Shown piece after piece: positions 42,445 through 51,565 of a stretch of 64,000 bases of DNA. The position numbers and the translations under genes are program-made. The notes below the pieces were generated by a model. That model ran no database searches. It saw only the letters and a list, made by a program, of their open reading frames with translations, and was not told the origin of the DNA. Numbering within the stretch: the stretch's first letter is position 1; the number at the start of each line of letters is the position of its first letter. Source of the DNA: Dorea_A amylophila (GTDB taxonomy: Bacteria; Bacillota; Clostridia; Lachnospirales; Lachnospiraceae); NCBI RefSeq assembly GCF_025567265.1, contig NZ_JAOQJW010000007.1, positions 1-64,000 of the forward strand, read 5' to 3'.

Positions 42445-43110
42445 TTATTTCTGCTGATTCTCTGCATTTTCTTCATCTTCATTGATGTAACTGTCATCAG
42501 CAAATTCCAGACCTTCCTCTACAATGCCGTCCTCTTTTTTCTTTCTCAATTTTCCAAAAGCGAACATGCCAAGACCACCCAATGCCAGCGTTGCAACTGC
42601 TCCCAAAGCAATCCAGCCAATCATCTTGTTAATGCCAGATTCCTGCTTTACCTCTGTTTCCGGCTGTGCTGTAGTTTCCGGTTCTGGTGTTGTAGTCGTT
42701 TCTGGAAGAACAACCGCAGATTCCTCTTTCTTTTCCGTTTCTTTGGTTTCATCTAAGAACTCTGCCAGGTCATTTTCATCCACAAGTGACATCATGTACA
42801 CATTTTCAGAAGTACCGGAACGGTCAATGACCATATAAAAGGTATTTCCATTCTTTGTCTGTACAGTCAGAAACTGCTTGGTACTGTCATTCTCCTTATC
42901 ATCCACAAGCTGTCCGTTTCCCGGTGTAGAAAACGGTGTTCCTTCTGTGACAGGCTGCTCTGCAGGCTGTTCTTCTATGACCTGCTCTGTTGCTTCGGTC
43001 TGCTCTGCATTTTCATTTGCCTGTGCAAAAACAGTCACACTGGCAGAACCAATCAGCATCGTAGCTGACAGCATGACCATCAAAATTTTTTTCATTACCT
43101 TATTCTTCAT
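42445..43110 (-). CDS. CD1107/DUF4366 family exported transfer protein
   Basis: About 221 residues from ATG 43110 (MKNKVMKKI; GTGAGGA upstream); an ATG at 43125 is in frame. Signal peptide to about residue 30 (ILMVMLSATMLIGSASVTVF-A), a Glu/Pro-rich stretch, the core FLTVQTKNGNTFYMVIDRSG..NVYMMSLVDENDLAEF, then a membrane anchor (MIGWIALGAVATLALGGLGM) and a charged tail. Matches DUF4366/CD1107 proteins found between the wall hydrolase and topB genes in clostridial elements; thought to be part of the cell-envelope transfer complex. Confidence 0.88.
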   Translation of the reverse strand: MKNKVMKKILMVMLSATMLIGSASVTVFAQANENAEQTEATEQVIEEQPAEQPVTEGTPFSTPGNGQLVDDKENDSTKQFLTVQTKNGNTFYMVIDRSGTSENVYMMSLVDENDLAEFLDETKETEKKEESAVVLPETTTTPEPETTAQPETEVKQESGINKMIGWIALGAVATLALGGLGMFAFGKLRKKKEDGIVEEGLEFADDSYINEDEENAENQQK

Positions 43111-43435
43111 CTTCCAAATCCTCACTTTCTTCTACCTGTCCGGTTGCCACATTTCTCTCCAGACTCTCTTCTTTCTTTGCATCTGTTTCGGAACTGTCCA
43201 TAGAGAGATTGCCCTCCTCATCAAACTGCATGGTAACTGTTCCGTTCTGAATCCCATCCAGAAAAGTCAGCATCTCCCGGCTGTCCATTTTCATGGAACG
43301 GATCGCCTTGATGATTTCTGCATCCTCCATCTGCTTTTTCTGGATTTTCAGTTTCTTTACATATTCCTGTAACTCCAAAATCTTATCTTCTGTTTTCTGA
43401 ATATCATCCAGAACCTTTTTCAATCGCATATTCAT
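43100..43435 (-). CDS. DUF4315 family mobile-element protein
   Basis: 111 residues; ATG 43435 follows GGGAG. The first half is a coiled coil (LKKVLDDIQKTEDKILELQE, VKKLKIQKKQMED); then IRSMKMDSREMLTFLDGIQN; acidic tail. Conserved between CD1108-type hydrolase and DUF4366 genes in this ICE family; role unknown. It overlaps the DUF4366 gene. Confidence 0.85.
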   Translation of the reverse strand: MNMRLKKVLDDIQKTEDKILELQEYVKKLKIQKKQMEDAEIIKAIRSMKMDSREMLTFLDGIQNGTVTMQFDEEGNLSMDSSETDAKKEESLERNVATGQVEESEDLEDEE

Positions 43436-43451
43436 GTTTGTCTACTCCCTT

Positions 43452-45890
43452 CTAATGAATCCTGCCAAATGCCATAAAATGCTGCTGCCAGTAAGAACTT
43501 GCAATACTTGTATACTGAATCGGATTTCCACAATGGATCATCATATTATTTCCTACATAAATTCCAACATGGCTCGCTCCCGGCGTATCATAAGTTCCCT
43601 GGAAAAAGATCAGATCTCCCGGCTTTGCATCAGATGGAGATACATAGGAGCAATAAGACCGAAGCCCATCTGCCGTTGTTCTTCCTACATTCCAGCCATT
43701 TCCGCAGTTATTGATTACCCAACATACGAAACCGGAACAATCAAAACTGGTAGATGGAGATGCACCGCCCCACACATACGGATAACCCAGATATTTTTCT
43801 GCTTCCCGAATCATCTTGGCAAACTGCGGATCAGAAAGTGCTTCTGCCGGAATATCATATCCAAAGCCCGCCCCGCCTGTCGGAATACTGTTAATGTCAA
43901 ACAGATAATCACGATTTCCATAGTATTTGTTGTAAGCGTCATACTGCTCCTGCTCTTTATCCGTCATACGGTTTCTTAAAACTGCATCCAGATTATGGTT
44001 CGTGAGTGTTACATCCAGACGGTTCACTTCTCTTGTCGTTGTTACTTCCACTTCCTGACTTCCGTTGCTGTCTGCTATGTATGCTTCCCAGGTCTGATGC
44101 CCATGTGCTGATGCAGAAGCATGATCGCCATAATATACATCAAACTGAACACCATATCTTGCAAATGCTCCCGTATCTTCTACTACATATTCCACTCCAT
44201 TCATAATGACATGGGTTCCCATTGGCACAAATGGATTGGAAGCATCTACTGCAATCGTATGATTAGCCTGTGGATATGCGCCACTTGCAGTCGGACCACC
44301 ACTCCACTGCCCGCAACAGATTGAACAGTTACAATATCCGCTGGTAACCACCTGTCCCAGTGATTCCCCAACCCTGACCTTTTTCTTTTCTGTTACAGTT
44401 TCTCGTGTCGAGTCCGTATACAACCCATACTGTTCCTTAAAAATCTCCTGAATCTCATCTGCAACCTCTGCATAGGTAAAACCGCCATACTTGACTGTCA
44501 AGTAAGAAATAAGCTGATACGGGTTGTGTCCAATCTCATCAATCTGGAACTGGAACTCATCATAGTCAGAATGGTTTGCCTTCATCTGATTGATCTGCTC
44601 ATTCAGTGCATTTTCCAATGCTACATAAGCGTTTTCCGCAGCATAAATATCTTCATCCTCACTGGAATAACTGGTAGAAATAATGGCATTGGAACCTCCC
44701 TGGAATAATGCAGCGCAACTTGACAGACTCGTTGCCATCAATGCAAAAAGCAGAACCATAACTCCTATCGTCAGAAGGATATTCCGGTTCTGCGCCACAA
44801 TCTCCTTGACTGCTGCCTTGGCTTTCTCCGTAAATCGCTGTGCATTTACAAACACTGCGTCTTTCGCAGCCTTTCCCTGTTTCGCAGCCTGATACTGTTT
44901 CTGGTAACGCTTTTTCTGCAGTAATTTCTTTAAGGCAGACTGTTTTTTCTGCTCTGCTTCTTTCTGAACCGCCTTTTTTGCCTCATTGGAAGCACTAGTT
45001 CCAAACTGCAAGCGGGATTTTTCCATTTCTTCCAGCACAGATTCCCTTAACCGGTTATTTCTCTGCCGGTTCTCTTTTAACCGTTCCCGGACGTAAATTG
45101 ACTTTCTTGCAAGACTTTCTCCCGCAAGTTCCATTTGCTCTGCTGCATCAAGAGCCGCATTATCGTCGGTATCCTCTCTGATCTTTTTCTGACCATAGGC
45201 AGATGCCGTTTCAGAAACAACGGTTGCACCCTTTCTTGCCATACCACTGCCTGGAATCATACCTTTGCCTTCATCTTCAAAGGAAAGACGGGATTTTGAT
45301 TTCTTCTGTTCTTTTAGCGTCTGTTCCCTTTTCGTCTTGACTTTGATCTCTTCCCGAAAATCTTCCATTGATTTTTCATCAACTTCTGACTTTTCATGGT
45401 AGCGTTTCTGCTCTTTTGCTGCATAGGCTGTGACCATCTTTTTCTTTCGGCTCTGCCTGTCTGGTTCCGGTGTTTCAGAATCACGTTCAGCATCCTGTCC
45501 CGGATGTCCCCGGATACTTTCTTTACGAAGTCTGGAACGTGAAACAGACGGAGATTTCTCCCCGTCTGCCTTATCCTCACTCATTTCTGAGTTTTCCATT
45601 TCATCCGCTTCCGCAATTTTTTCCTGTTCCAGAAAAGCGTGTCTTGACTGTAACCTGTGTTTTCCCTCTGTTCCTTCCTCTACTGGCTCTTCTACAATAT
45701 GAGACTTTCTTACCTTTCCAAAATCCAGTTCCTGTTCTCTGTGTCCGGCTGTCTTCTTCTCATCTTCCTCACGTCCGGTAATTCGCTTCTCCTTTTTACT
45801 GCGAAGATTTTCTTCCCGAAGTCCATCCCGGCTCATCTTCTGGACAGTTTTATCCCTTGCTTTATATTCATGCTCCTGCATGGTCATCAT
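43452..45890 (-). CDS. CD1108-type cell-wall hydrolase (3D domain + NlpC/P60)
   Basis: 812 residues; an ATG four codons in may be the true start. A basic, charged N-terminal ~300 residues, one membrane segment near 375-395 (NILLTIGVMVLLFALMATSL), then a 3D/barwin-like segment (TSGYCNCSICCGQWSGGPTA..DTGAFARYG) and an NlpC/P60 peptidase (~690-812: FDCSGFVCW, ASHVGIYVG, SSYWQQHFMAFGRIH). It cuts peptidoglycan to let the transfer channel through, the counterpart of orf14 at 2043-3050 from a different ICE family. Overlaps the preceding gene by 4 nt. Confidence 0.9.
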   Translation of the reverse strand: MMTMQEHEYKARDKTVQKMSRDGLREENLRSKKEKRITGREEDEKKTAGHREQELDFGKVRKSHIVEEPVEEGTEGKHRLQSRHAFLEQEKIAEADEMENSEMSEDKADGEKSPSVSRSRLRKESIRGHPGQDAERDSETPEPDRQSRKKKMVTAYAAKEQKRYHEKSEVDEKSMEDFREEIKVKTKREQTLKEQKKSKSRLSFEDEGKGMIPGSGMARKGATVVSETASAYGQKKIREDTDDNAALDAAEQMELAGESLARKSIYVRERLKENRQRNNRLRESVLEEMEKSRLQFGTSASNEAKKAVQKEAEQKKQSALKKLLQKKRYQKQYQAAKQGKAAKDAVFVNAQRFTEKAKAAVKEIVAQNRNILLTIGVMVLLFALMATSLSSCAALFQGGSNAIISTSYSSEDEDIYAAENAYVALENALNEQINQMKANHSDYDEFQFQIDEIGHNPYQLISYLTVKYGGFTYAEVADEIQEIFKEQYGLYTDSTRETVTEKKKVRVGESLGQVVTSGYCNCSICCGQWSGGPTASGAYPQANHTIAVDASNPFVPMGTHVIMNGVEYVVEDTGAFARYGVQFDVYYGDHASASAHGHQTWEAYIADSNGSQEVEVTTTREVNRLDVTLTNHNLDAVLRNRMTDKEQEQYDAYNKYYGNRDYLFDINSIPTGGAGFGYDIPAEALSDPQFAKMIREAEKYLGYPYVWGGASPSTSFDCSGFVCWVINNCGNGWNVGRTTADGLRSYCSYVSPSDAKPGDLIFFQGTYDTPGASHVGIYVGNNMMIHCGNPIQYTSIASSYWQQHFMAFGRIH

Positions 45891-46483
45891 CTCCTGATTT
45901 CATAATTTTTGTTCAGAAACGTGTTCCATCTGTTTTCAATGGCAATCGCCTTATCCTTTAATTTCACTGAAACATCAGAAAGACCACTCTGTAACTCTCG
46001 CCCCTGCGTATCTGCAAGCAGAGCCAATGAATCCATTACTTCTAACAGACCAGCAATACAAAGCATATCCTTATGCGCCATTTCTAAAAGTGACCTTTCA
46101 GATTCCCCATAAGCCCAGTAGTCTTCGCTGTCCCAGTCCCAAATACCTCCTGTTCTTGCTTTATCTGGTTTAGAATCCGGCTCTACACTGTCCTGCTCAT
46201 TATCAAAAAAATCATTTTCATCGCACTTAATTTTCTCTTCCGGTTCTTCCATATCACTTATCTCATCAAACCAGTCCTTCGTCAGATCTTCGCAGCCAAA
46301 TTCAAATTCTTCCGGTTCTTTCTCGGCTTTCATTTTGCTGAATTTTTTTTGCAACCACGACCATACGCCCATTCCGCTGTGAATATTCGCATGTGGACAA
46401 TGTAAGCAGCTTGTCCCCATATTCTGCTGTGATTCCGGTTTCATAGATTGCTTTTCGCTTAATTTCTCTAATAAAGTACTCAT
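45887..46483 (-). CDS. Acidic hypothetical protein overlapping the sortase gene
   Basis: 198 residues. ATG 46483 has AAAGGGG 6 nt upstream. Its first 60 codons overlap the 3' end of the sortase gene in another frame. N-terminal CLHCPHANIHSG is Cys/His-rich; the middle is strongly acidic (DLTKDWFDEISDMEEPEE); the C-terminus is helical (LLEMAHKDMLCIAGLLEVMD). No family recognised. It is directly coupled to the CD1108 gene (ATGA overlap). A later start near 46333 would shorten the overlap but has no good ribosome site visible. Confidence 0.65.
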   Translation of the reverse strand: MSTLLEKLSEKQSMKPESQQNMGTSCLHCPHANIHSGMGVWSWLQKKFSKMKAEKEPEEFEFGCEDLTKDWFDEISDMEEPEEKIKCDENDFFDNEQDSVEPDSKPDKARTGGIWDWDSEDYWAYGESERSLLEMAHKDMLCIAGLLEVMDSLALLADTQGRELQSGLSDVSVKLKDKAIAIENRWNTFLNKNYEIRR

Positions 46484-47093
46484 AATCTGCCCCTTTCTGT
46501 GCTTTTATAAAACTGTAATAGTTAAAGTCATTTCCGGTATAAACCGGTGTTGTAAATGCTGATAATATCTGATACTGTTCATTTCCCCATATGGTACGGA
46601 ACAGGATTGTTGGATGCTCCTCATAAAATCCCTTGTCTTTATATTTTTCAAGATCAGCAAACATCTTCCCACTGTTCATATGATGCCCATAGATAATCAG
46701 GTTGTCTGAATCTCCCGGCACACATTCCTCAGCAAGAAACAGACAGCCATTTGCTGAGTAGTCCCCATTAAAATCCCGATGCAGATAATAATTCTTATCT
46801 CCGGGCCTGTACATAACTGGGTAGTCTATCTTTGTTCCCTCAATCGTAAGCCACCCAATACAATCTGGATTTTCCTCATGCAATGCCAGTATTCCAGCAT
46901 CTACTTCTATAAAAGAATCGCCGGAAGAATTTTCTCCCGGCTCGTCCTCTTTCTCCTGCATAAGTTCCTGCAACTCTTGCTGTAACTGATTGTCCTGTCT
47001 TTCCTGTATGAACATTCCCATCAGAAAGTAAATACTGATAGTAAGCAAAATAATCGAAACAATCATCAATATTCCTGCTATAAACCGCCTCAC
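46302..47093 (-). CDS. srtB: Class B sortase
   Basis: About 263 residues from GTG 47093, preceded by AGGAGG (9 nt); an ATG at 47156 would overlap VirB4. Signal anchor (FIAGILMIVSIILLTISIYFL), then the sortase fold: IGWLTIEGTKIDYPVMY, catalytic His in IYGHHMNSG, catalytic Cys in TLSTCEYS, Arg in NGRMVVVAKKI. Class B features fit the C. difficile-type enzyme, which recognises (S/N/P)PxTG-like signals. The surface protein at 55424-61318 ends in TPKTGD and is the obvious substrate. The last 60 codons, including the Cys and Arg codons, are shared in another frame with the next gene. Confidence 0.9.
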   Translation of the reverse strand: MRRFIAGILMIVSIILLTISIYFLMGMFIQERQDNQLQQELQELMQEKEDEPGENSSGDSFIEVDAGILALHEENPDCIGWLTIEGTKIDYPVMYRPGDKNYYLHRDFNGDYSANGCLFLAEECVPGDSDNLIIYGHHMNSGKMFADLEKYKDKGFYEEHPTILFRTIWGNEQYQILSAFTTPVYTGNDFNYYSFIKAQKGADYEYFIREIKRKAIYETGITAEYGDKLLTLSTCEYSQRNGRMVVVAKKIQQNESRERTGRI

Positions 47094-47109
47094 TCTGCCA
47101 CTCCTCCTG

Positions 47110-49935
47110 TTAATCGTCCCTGTCTTTGATGCCAAGTTTTTCACGTTTTTCCACATCTTCCGGTTTCGATGACATTAACGCATACAGCATAAGAGAATTA
47201 TCAAATCTGTCCTTAAACGGAATAATTGTATTTCCATAAAAAATCAAGCCTTCTCCTGCTCCACTGTTTGTCACATAGGAAAGCTGATGCGGAGAGATGT
47301 TAAGCTGTTTGGCAAGAATCTGTCTGTCCCCGGATGCCTGGTTAAGCATCAGAATAAAATCAGAGTTTTCAAAGATGTTCTCGATTTCTCTTGAAGCAAG
47401 CAGGTCTTTTACATTCTGTGTGATACCAGTCGGAATACCGCCCCACTTACGGAACCTCTTCCAGATTTCCACGCTATATGCTGCTGTCTGTTCTTCTTTC
47501 AGCAGCAAGTGAAACTCATCAATGTAATATCTGGTAGATTTATGTGCAGCACGATTGACTGTTACCCTGTTCCAGACCTGATCCTGAACAATCAGCATAC
47601 CAAGTTTTTTAAGTTGCTTACCAAGGTCTTTAATGTCGAAACATACCAGACGGTTATTCAACTCAACATTCGTGCGATGGTTGAATACTTTAAGAGAACC
47701 ATTAACATAGATTTCCAGTGCCGTTGCCAGACGCTGTGCCTCTGGTTCTTCCTGCTTGCGAAGCAGATTGTATAAATCCTCCAGTATCGGCATCTTCTCT
47801 GGAACCGGATCTGCAAGATAGTCCTGATATACCAAGCGGACACAACGGTCAATAATCGTCTTTTCTACTGGCTCCAAGCCATTCTTCCCACCTACTACCA
47901 GTTCACAAAGTGAAAGAATAAAATCTGATTTCAGAGATAACGGATCGTCATCATCCGCATAATTGGTGTTAATATCCATCGGATTGATATAATCATGACT
48001 AGTTGGCGAAATACGAACAACCTGTCCATTGAATGCCCGGACTATGGGAAAATACTCGCCTTCTGGATCACAGATAATAATATCGTCCTTTGTCACGATA
48101 AAAACATTGGTAATTTCACGTTTTGCCGCAAAGGACTTACCAGCTCCCGGAGTACCCACGATCAAGCCATTCGGGTTTTTCAGTTTCTTCCTGTCAGCCA
48201 TAATCAGGTTGTTAGACAAGGCATTCAGACCGTAGTAAATGGATTCTCCACCCATAAATAATTCCTGTGTCGTGAACGGAACAAAAATCGCTGTTGAAGT
48301 TGTCGTTAATGCTCTTTTAATAGGAATCCAGTTTTTTCCAAGTGGCAGACTGCTCATAAGTCCCGGTTCCTGCTGATAATCAAGCCTCTTTAATGCACAA
48401 TTATATTTCTGTGCAATACCTGCGGTCTGAAATACCACATTTTCCAGTTCCTGTTTATTTTTTGCAGTATTTAAAAACACCACCGTCACAAGAAACATTC
48501 TCTCATTCCTGGATTGCAAATCTTCCAGAAGCCTCTTTGCTTCCCCTCCGTAAGTATTCAAATCAGACGGGATAATATCCATATCATATCCGGAACGAAC
48601 TGCTTTTTTCTGCTCCTCAATTTTCATCCTGTTAATATCTGTAACCTTTGCTTTTACCAACTTAATCGCTTTCATCTGGTCGATGGACTGGATGTGAAGA
48701 TTCACAAGCAGATTGCAGTCCATTTCCAGAAATTCCGCAAGCATTTTATCAGTCAGCTCCGGTGCCAAAATCTGCAGGTAGGATACTGCCCCGATAGTAT
48801 CTCCCATCTGAAAATCTTTTCCGTTCTTAAACACAAAACTGGATGGTGCGATATAGTCCTTGGTATTCAGTCCGGTACGCAGCACATCGTCATAGCTGAA
48901 CCGAAACGGAACTTTATTGTCCTGGTTGAACGTTTCATACATAATCTGCAAACGCTCCACGCCATTCAACGGATAAGCAGACACCCCTAATACCTTAAAG
49001 TTATTGAGAATATCCGTTTCGATACGCTCCAGTTTCGGTTTTGCTTCCCGGATATTGTCTGCTTCGATTCCAAATGTAAGATACTTTGTTCTGACAAGAC
49101 CATTATTTCCCTTTGCCAACTGGTTTCTGAGCATCTGAGCAAACTCCATACGCAGATCATCAAAACTGTCATTCTGCTTCTTAATGCGAATCACATCTTC
49201 ATATTCTGCCATATTGCTGTGATGATTGATAAAGGACAACTGGAAATGAATCGTACTGTCAAAATAGTTCAGGAAATCACACCAGTTTTCAAAAATCGCA
49301 TTTTTATCTTCGTTCTGTGCCAACTGATAGTTAATATCATAAAAACGGATGGTCTTGGAATAATAACCATCTTCCACACGACAGATACCGTCTTTTCCCA
49401 TTTCTCTGTATGGAATAGACTGTTGTGCGGTAATCTTCTTTTCTTTATTTCCACCACTCGTATTCCTGTTTACTTTTTTTACAGCTCCCTTTTTACCATT
49501 GGATTTTACAGAAGATGACACTGCTGGTTTCGTCTTCTTTTTATATTTATTCTCTTTTTTCGCCTGTTTCTTTGCTGCTTTTTCTTCACGAGCTGCCAGC
49601 TTTGCCTCCTGCTTTGCACGTTTTTTATCTTCTTTTTCGTGTGCCTTATGAAGTTTTGCTTCATACTTCTGTGCTTTTTCCCAGGCTCGCTGCTCTCGTC
49701 TGCTTAATTTACGTCTTGGTCTGCGGATACCCCGATGTCGCTCCAGTGCTTCATACCCTGTAACCATAGGTACTCCCTTCAAACGCTGTCTGTCCTTGAC
49801 AAAATCTTCTGCTTCATCCATGGCAAACACTGGTAAACCATCAGCAGAATCTGCTTCATCTAACCACCAGTCCTCTGGATAAGAAGCATCTTTGGCATGT
49901 TCTGGCAGCAATTTATCATTTTCTCTTCTTTCCAC
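47110..49935 (-). CDS. VirB4-like conjugation ATPase
   Basis: 941 residues from GTG 49935 (GGGAGG upstream). A long Lys/Ala/Glu-rich N-terminal extension (~60-190), then a VirB4 N-terminal domain (~190-560) and RecA-like ATPase with Walker A GTPGAGKSFAAKRE near 593, Walker B in TRYYIDEFHLLL near 790 and GITQNVKDLLAS following. It drives assembly of the type IV secretion channel and DNA transport at the inner face of the membrane. Overlaps the PrgI gene by 20 nt and the family order PrgI-VirB4 is conserved. Confidence 0.93.
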   Translation of the reverse strand: MERRENDKLLPEHAKDASYPEDWWLDEADSADGLPVFAMDEAEDFVKDRQRLKGVPMVTGYEALERHRGIRRPRRKLSRREQRAWEKAQKYEAKLHKAHEKEDKKRAKQEAKLAAREEKAAKKQAKKENKYKKKTKPAVSSSVKSNGKKGAVKKVNRNTSGGNKEKKITAQQSIPYREMGKDGICRVEDGYYSKTIRFYDINYQLAQNEDKNAIFENWCDFLNYFDSTIHFQLSFINHHSNMAEYEDVIRIKKQNDSFDDLRMEFAQMLRNQLAKGNNGLVRTKYLTFGIEADNIREAKPKLERIETDILNNFKVLGVSAYPLNGVERLQIMYETFNQDNKVPFRFSYDDVLRTGLNTKDYIAPSSFVFKNGKDFQMGDTIGAVSYLQILAPELTDKMLAEFLEMDCNLLVNLHIQSIDQMKAIKLVKAKVTDINRMKIEEQKKAVRSGYDMDIIPSDLNTYGGEAKRLLEDLQSRNERMFLVTVVFLNTAKNKQELENVVFQTAGIAQKYNCALKRLDYQQEPGLMSSLPLGKNWIPIKRALTTTSTAIFVPFTTQELFMGGESIYYGLNALSNNLIMADRKKLKNPNGLIVGTPGAGKSFAAKREITNVFIVTKDDIIICDPEGEYFPIVRAFNGQVVRISPTSHDYINPMDINTNYADDDDPLSLKSDFILSLCELVVGGKNGLEPVEKTIIDRCVRLVYQDYLADPVPEKMPILEDLYNLLRKQEEPEAQRLATALEIYVNGSLKVFNHRTNVELNNRLVCFDIKDLGKQLKKLGMLIVQDQVWNRVTVNRAAHKSTRYYIDEFHLLLKEEQTAAYSVEIWKRFRKWGGIPTGITQNVKDLLASREIENIFENSDFILMLNQASGDRQILAKQLNISPHQLSYVTNSGAGEGLIFYGNTIIPFKDRFDNSLMLYALMSSKPEDVEKREKLGIKDRDD

Positions 49936-50284
49936 GAACTGTACCTCCCTTCGATTTTGTTATAATTTTTCTTTTCTCATACATATTTTCCACCTCATAC
50001 TTTCGCAACGGAGGACGGATAAATTTTACTGTAATCATATTTTTCAGGACTTTTTCTAAAGGAAGTCCGTCTTTCTCATACATGGCAAACAAAAAAGCCG
50101 GAAGCATCAACAAACACATTCCGGTTGCCGCATTACTTGAACCAATCAATCCTCTTGCCAGGAAATAAAATGGAAGCCCTACTGCCGCTGCAATGCCAAG
50201 ACAGATAAGCTGACGTTTTGTGAGGTTCAGAATAATCTTATTTTTAACTTTCGTCAGATCTTTGGGTACTGATACAAAAGCCAT
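49916..50284 (-). CDS. PrgI family membrane protein
   Basis: 122 residues; ATG 50284 follows AGGAGATG. N-terminal VPKDLTKVKNKIILNLTKRQ, then two membrane segments (LICLGIAAAVGLPFYFLARG and AATGMCLLMLPAFLFAMYE), and a basic tail; this is the PrgI/VirB3-like pattern found directly before VirB4. It likely recruits VirB4 to the channel. Confidence 0.9.
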   Translation of the reverse strand: MAFVSVPKDLTKVKNKIILNLTKRQLICLGIAAAVGLPFYFLARGLIGSSNAATGMCLLMLPAFLFAMYEKDGLPLEKVLKNMITVKFIRPPLRKYEVENMYEKRKIITKSKGGTVRGKKRK

Positions 50285-50308
50285 TTTCTATCATCTCCTT
50301 TTTTATAT

Positions 50309-51178
50309 TTAATGTGTGTTAAACACACTCTTTGAGAAATTGGCTGTTTTCATAAGGCTGAAGCAAAGTACAACCGTATAAGCCATTACACTGAGCAATG
50401 CTGTATGCACGTTATCTGATACCTGTATATTAGCAACCAGTACGGAATAAATGCCCACACACACCATGATAAAAAATCCCTGGAATGCCAATGCGAACAA
50501 TCCTCTTAAGTAATTGCTGCCAATCTGTCCCCATTCCCGATTGCTCATTGTTGCAAACGGAATTGCACCGATGGACGAATACAAGTAAATCTCAATCATA
50601 CGTCCATAAAGAATGACCGTTATAAAAACGGAAATAACCTTTAAACACAGGCTTGCCAGAAGTGTTTCCAGTGCCAGTATGACCAGTTCCCCTACTTCCA
50701 TTGATTCCATTGCCGTTTCCATTGAAGTGACCACCGAATCAATATTAATTGCTGTCTGATGATTGATCACTCCTGATGCCCGGTTCACTACATTCTGGCC
50801 CACATCAAAAATTGCCATAGTAATTGTGAATGCATTACTTACGAACCAGACTGCAACCCACATTTTAAAAAAATATTTGAAGAACATCCATGTATCAATG
50901 TCATGCATGTTGTTCTTCTCTGTGAGCATGGAAATCAGCTCATAACACAGCACAAAGGTTATAATCATCCCGGCAATCGGCACGATCACAGAATCTGACA
51001 GATTCTGAATCAGACTAAATATACTGCCATTCCATCCCTGGGGCGTTTGCCCAACCTGACTTGCAATATCACCGGTTTTTTCATTTACATCGGTAAACAT
51101 GTTCGTCAGGTTTGAGCTGACCATGCCTGTAAGGAGGTTACGCATCCATTCTTCTATGGACTCAAAAATCTTATCCAT
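50309..51178 (-). CDS. VirB6/TrbL-like channel protein (CD1112 family)
   Basis: 289 residues with six or so hydrophobic segments, for example IVPIAGMIITFVLCYELISM, VWFVSNAFTITMAIFDVGQN and LEIYLY..., and conserved IGAIPFATMSNREWGQIGSN. Matches the VirB6-like protein placed between the pilin-like and PrgI genes in C. difficile CTn elements. Forms the inner-membrane part of the transfer channel. ATG 51178 follows AAAGGAG. Confidence 0.88.
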   Translation of the reverse strand: MDKIFESIEEWMRNLLTGMVSSNLTNMFTDVNEKTGDIASQVGQTPQGWNGSIFSLIQNLSDSVIVPIAGMIITFVLCYELISMLTEKNNMHDIDTWMFFKYFFKMWVAVWFVSNAFTITMAIFDVGQNVVNRASGVINHQTAINIDSVVTSMETAMESMEVGELVILALETLLASLCLKVISVFITVILYGRMIEIYLYSSIGAIPFATMSNREWGQIGSNYLRGLFALAFQGFFIMVCVGIYSVLVANIQVSDNVHTALLSVMAYTVVLCFSLMKTANFSKSVFNTH

Positions 51179-51205
51179 GCGTGTTCTCCTTTCTTACTGC
51201 CCCGG

Positions 51206-51418
51206 CTAAAATAAATTCGCCAGTAATGGTACAAGCTGTGTACCGATTAAAACGACACCTCCACCTGCCATAAGCTGCTTGATTCCCTGTGACTTCGCAC
51301 CCGGATTATCATTACCATAACCTTCCAGAAGATTGATAACTCCCCAAACTGCAAGTCCTGCTCCGATTGCGACAACGAGTGTCTGTAATATATTAATTGC
51401 TGATGTAAAAAACGCCAT
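51206..51418 (-). CDS. Maff2 family pilin-like membrane protein
   Basis: 70 residues with two membrane segments (LQTLVVAIGAGLAVWGVINL and LMAGGGVVLIGTQLVPLLAN) and a Gly-rich loop. The Maff2 family resembles VirB2-type pilins and lies just before VirB6/VirB4 in this ICE type. AAAGGAG precedes the ATG; 28 nt separate it from the VirB6 gene. Confidence 0.88.
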   Translation of the reverse strand: MAFFTSAINILQTLVVAIGAGLAVWGVINLLEGYGNDNPGAKSQGIKQLMAGGGVVLIGTQLVPLLANLF

Positions 51419-51487
51419 AATCTATGTTCTCCTTTCGTAACTCCTGTTTTTCATTGTGATTTTTTACTGGTTACTACTCGGAGGGTT

Positions 51488-51503
51488 CCGCCCTGATGGG
51501 CGG
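51488..51503. other. GC-rich hairpin CCGCCC-TGAT-GGGCGG
   Basis: Perfect 6 bp stem in the 147 bp gap between the VirD4 and Maff2 genes. It is not followed by a clear T run on the minus strand. It may stabilise or process the transfer mRNA so that the pilin-like gene is expressed differently from virD4; no promoter is evident. Confidence 0.5.
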
Positions 51504-51565
51504 TCTTTCATGCTTGTGCATATCGCTACCTCCCAAAAGGGCATAAAAAAAGAGCTATGTATGTT

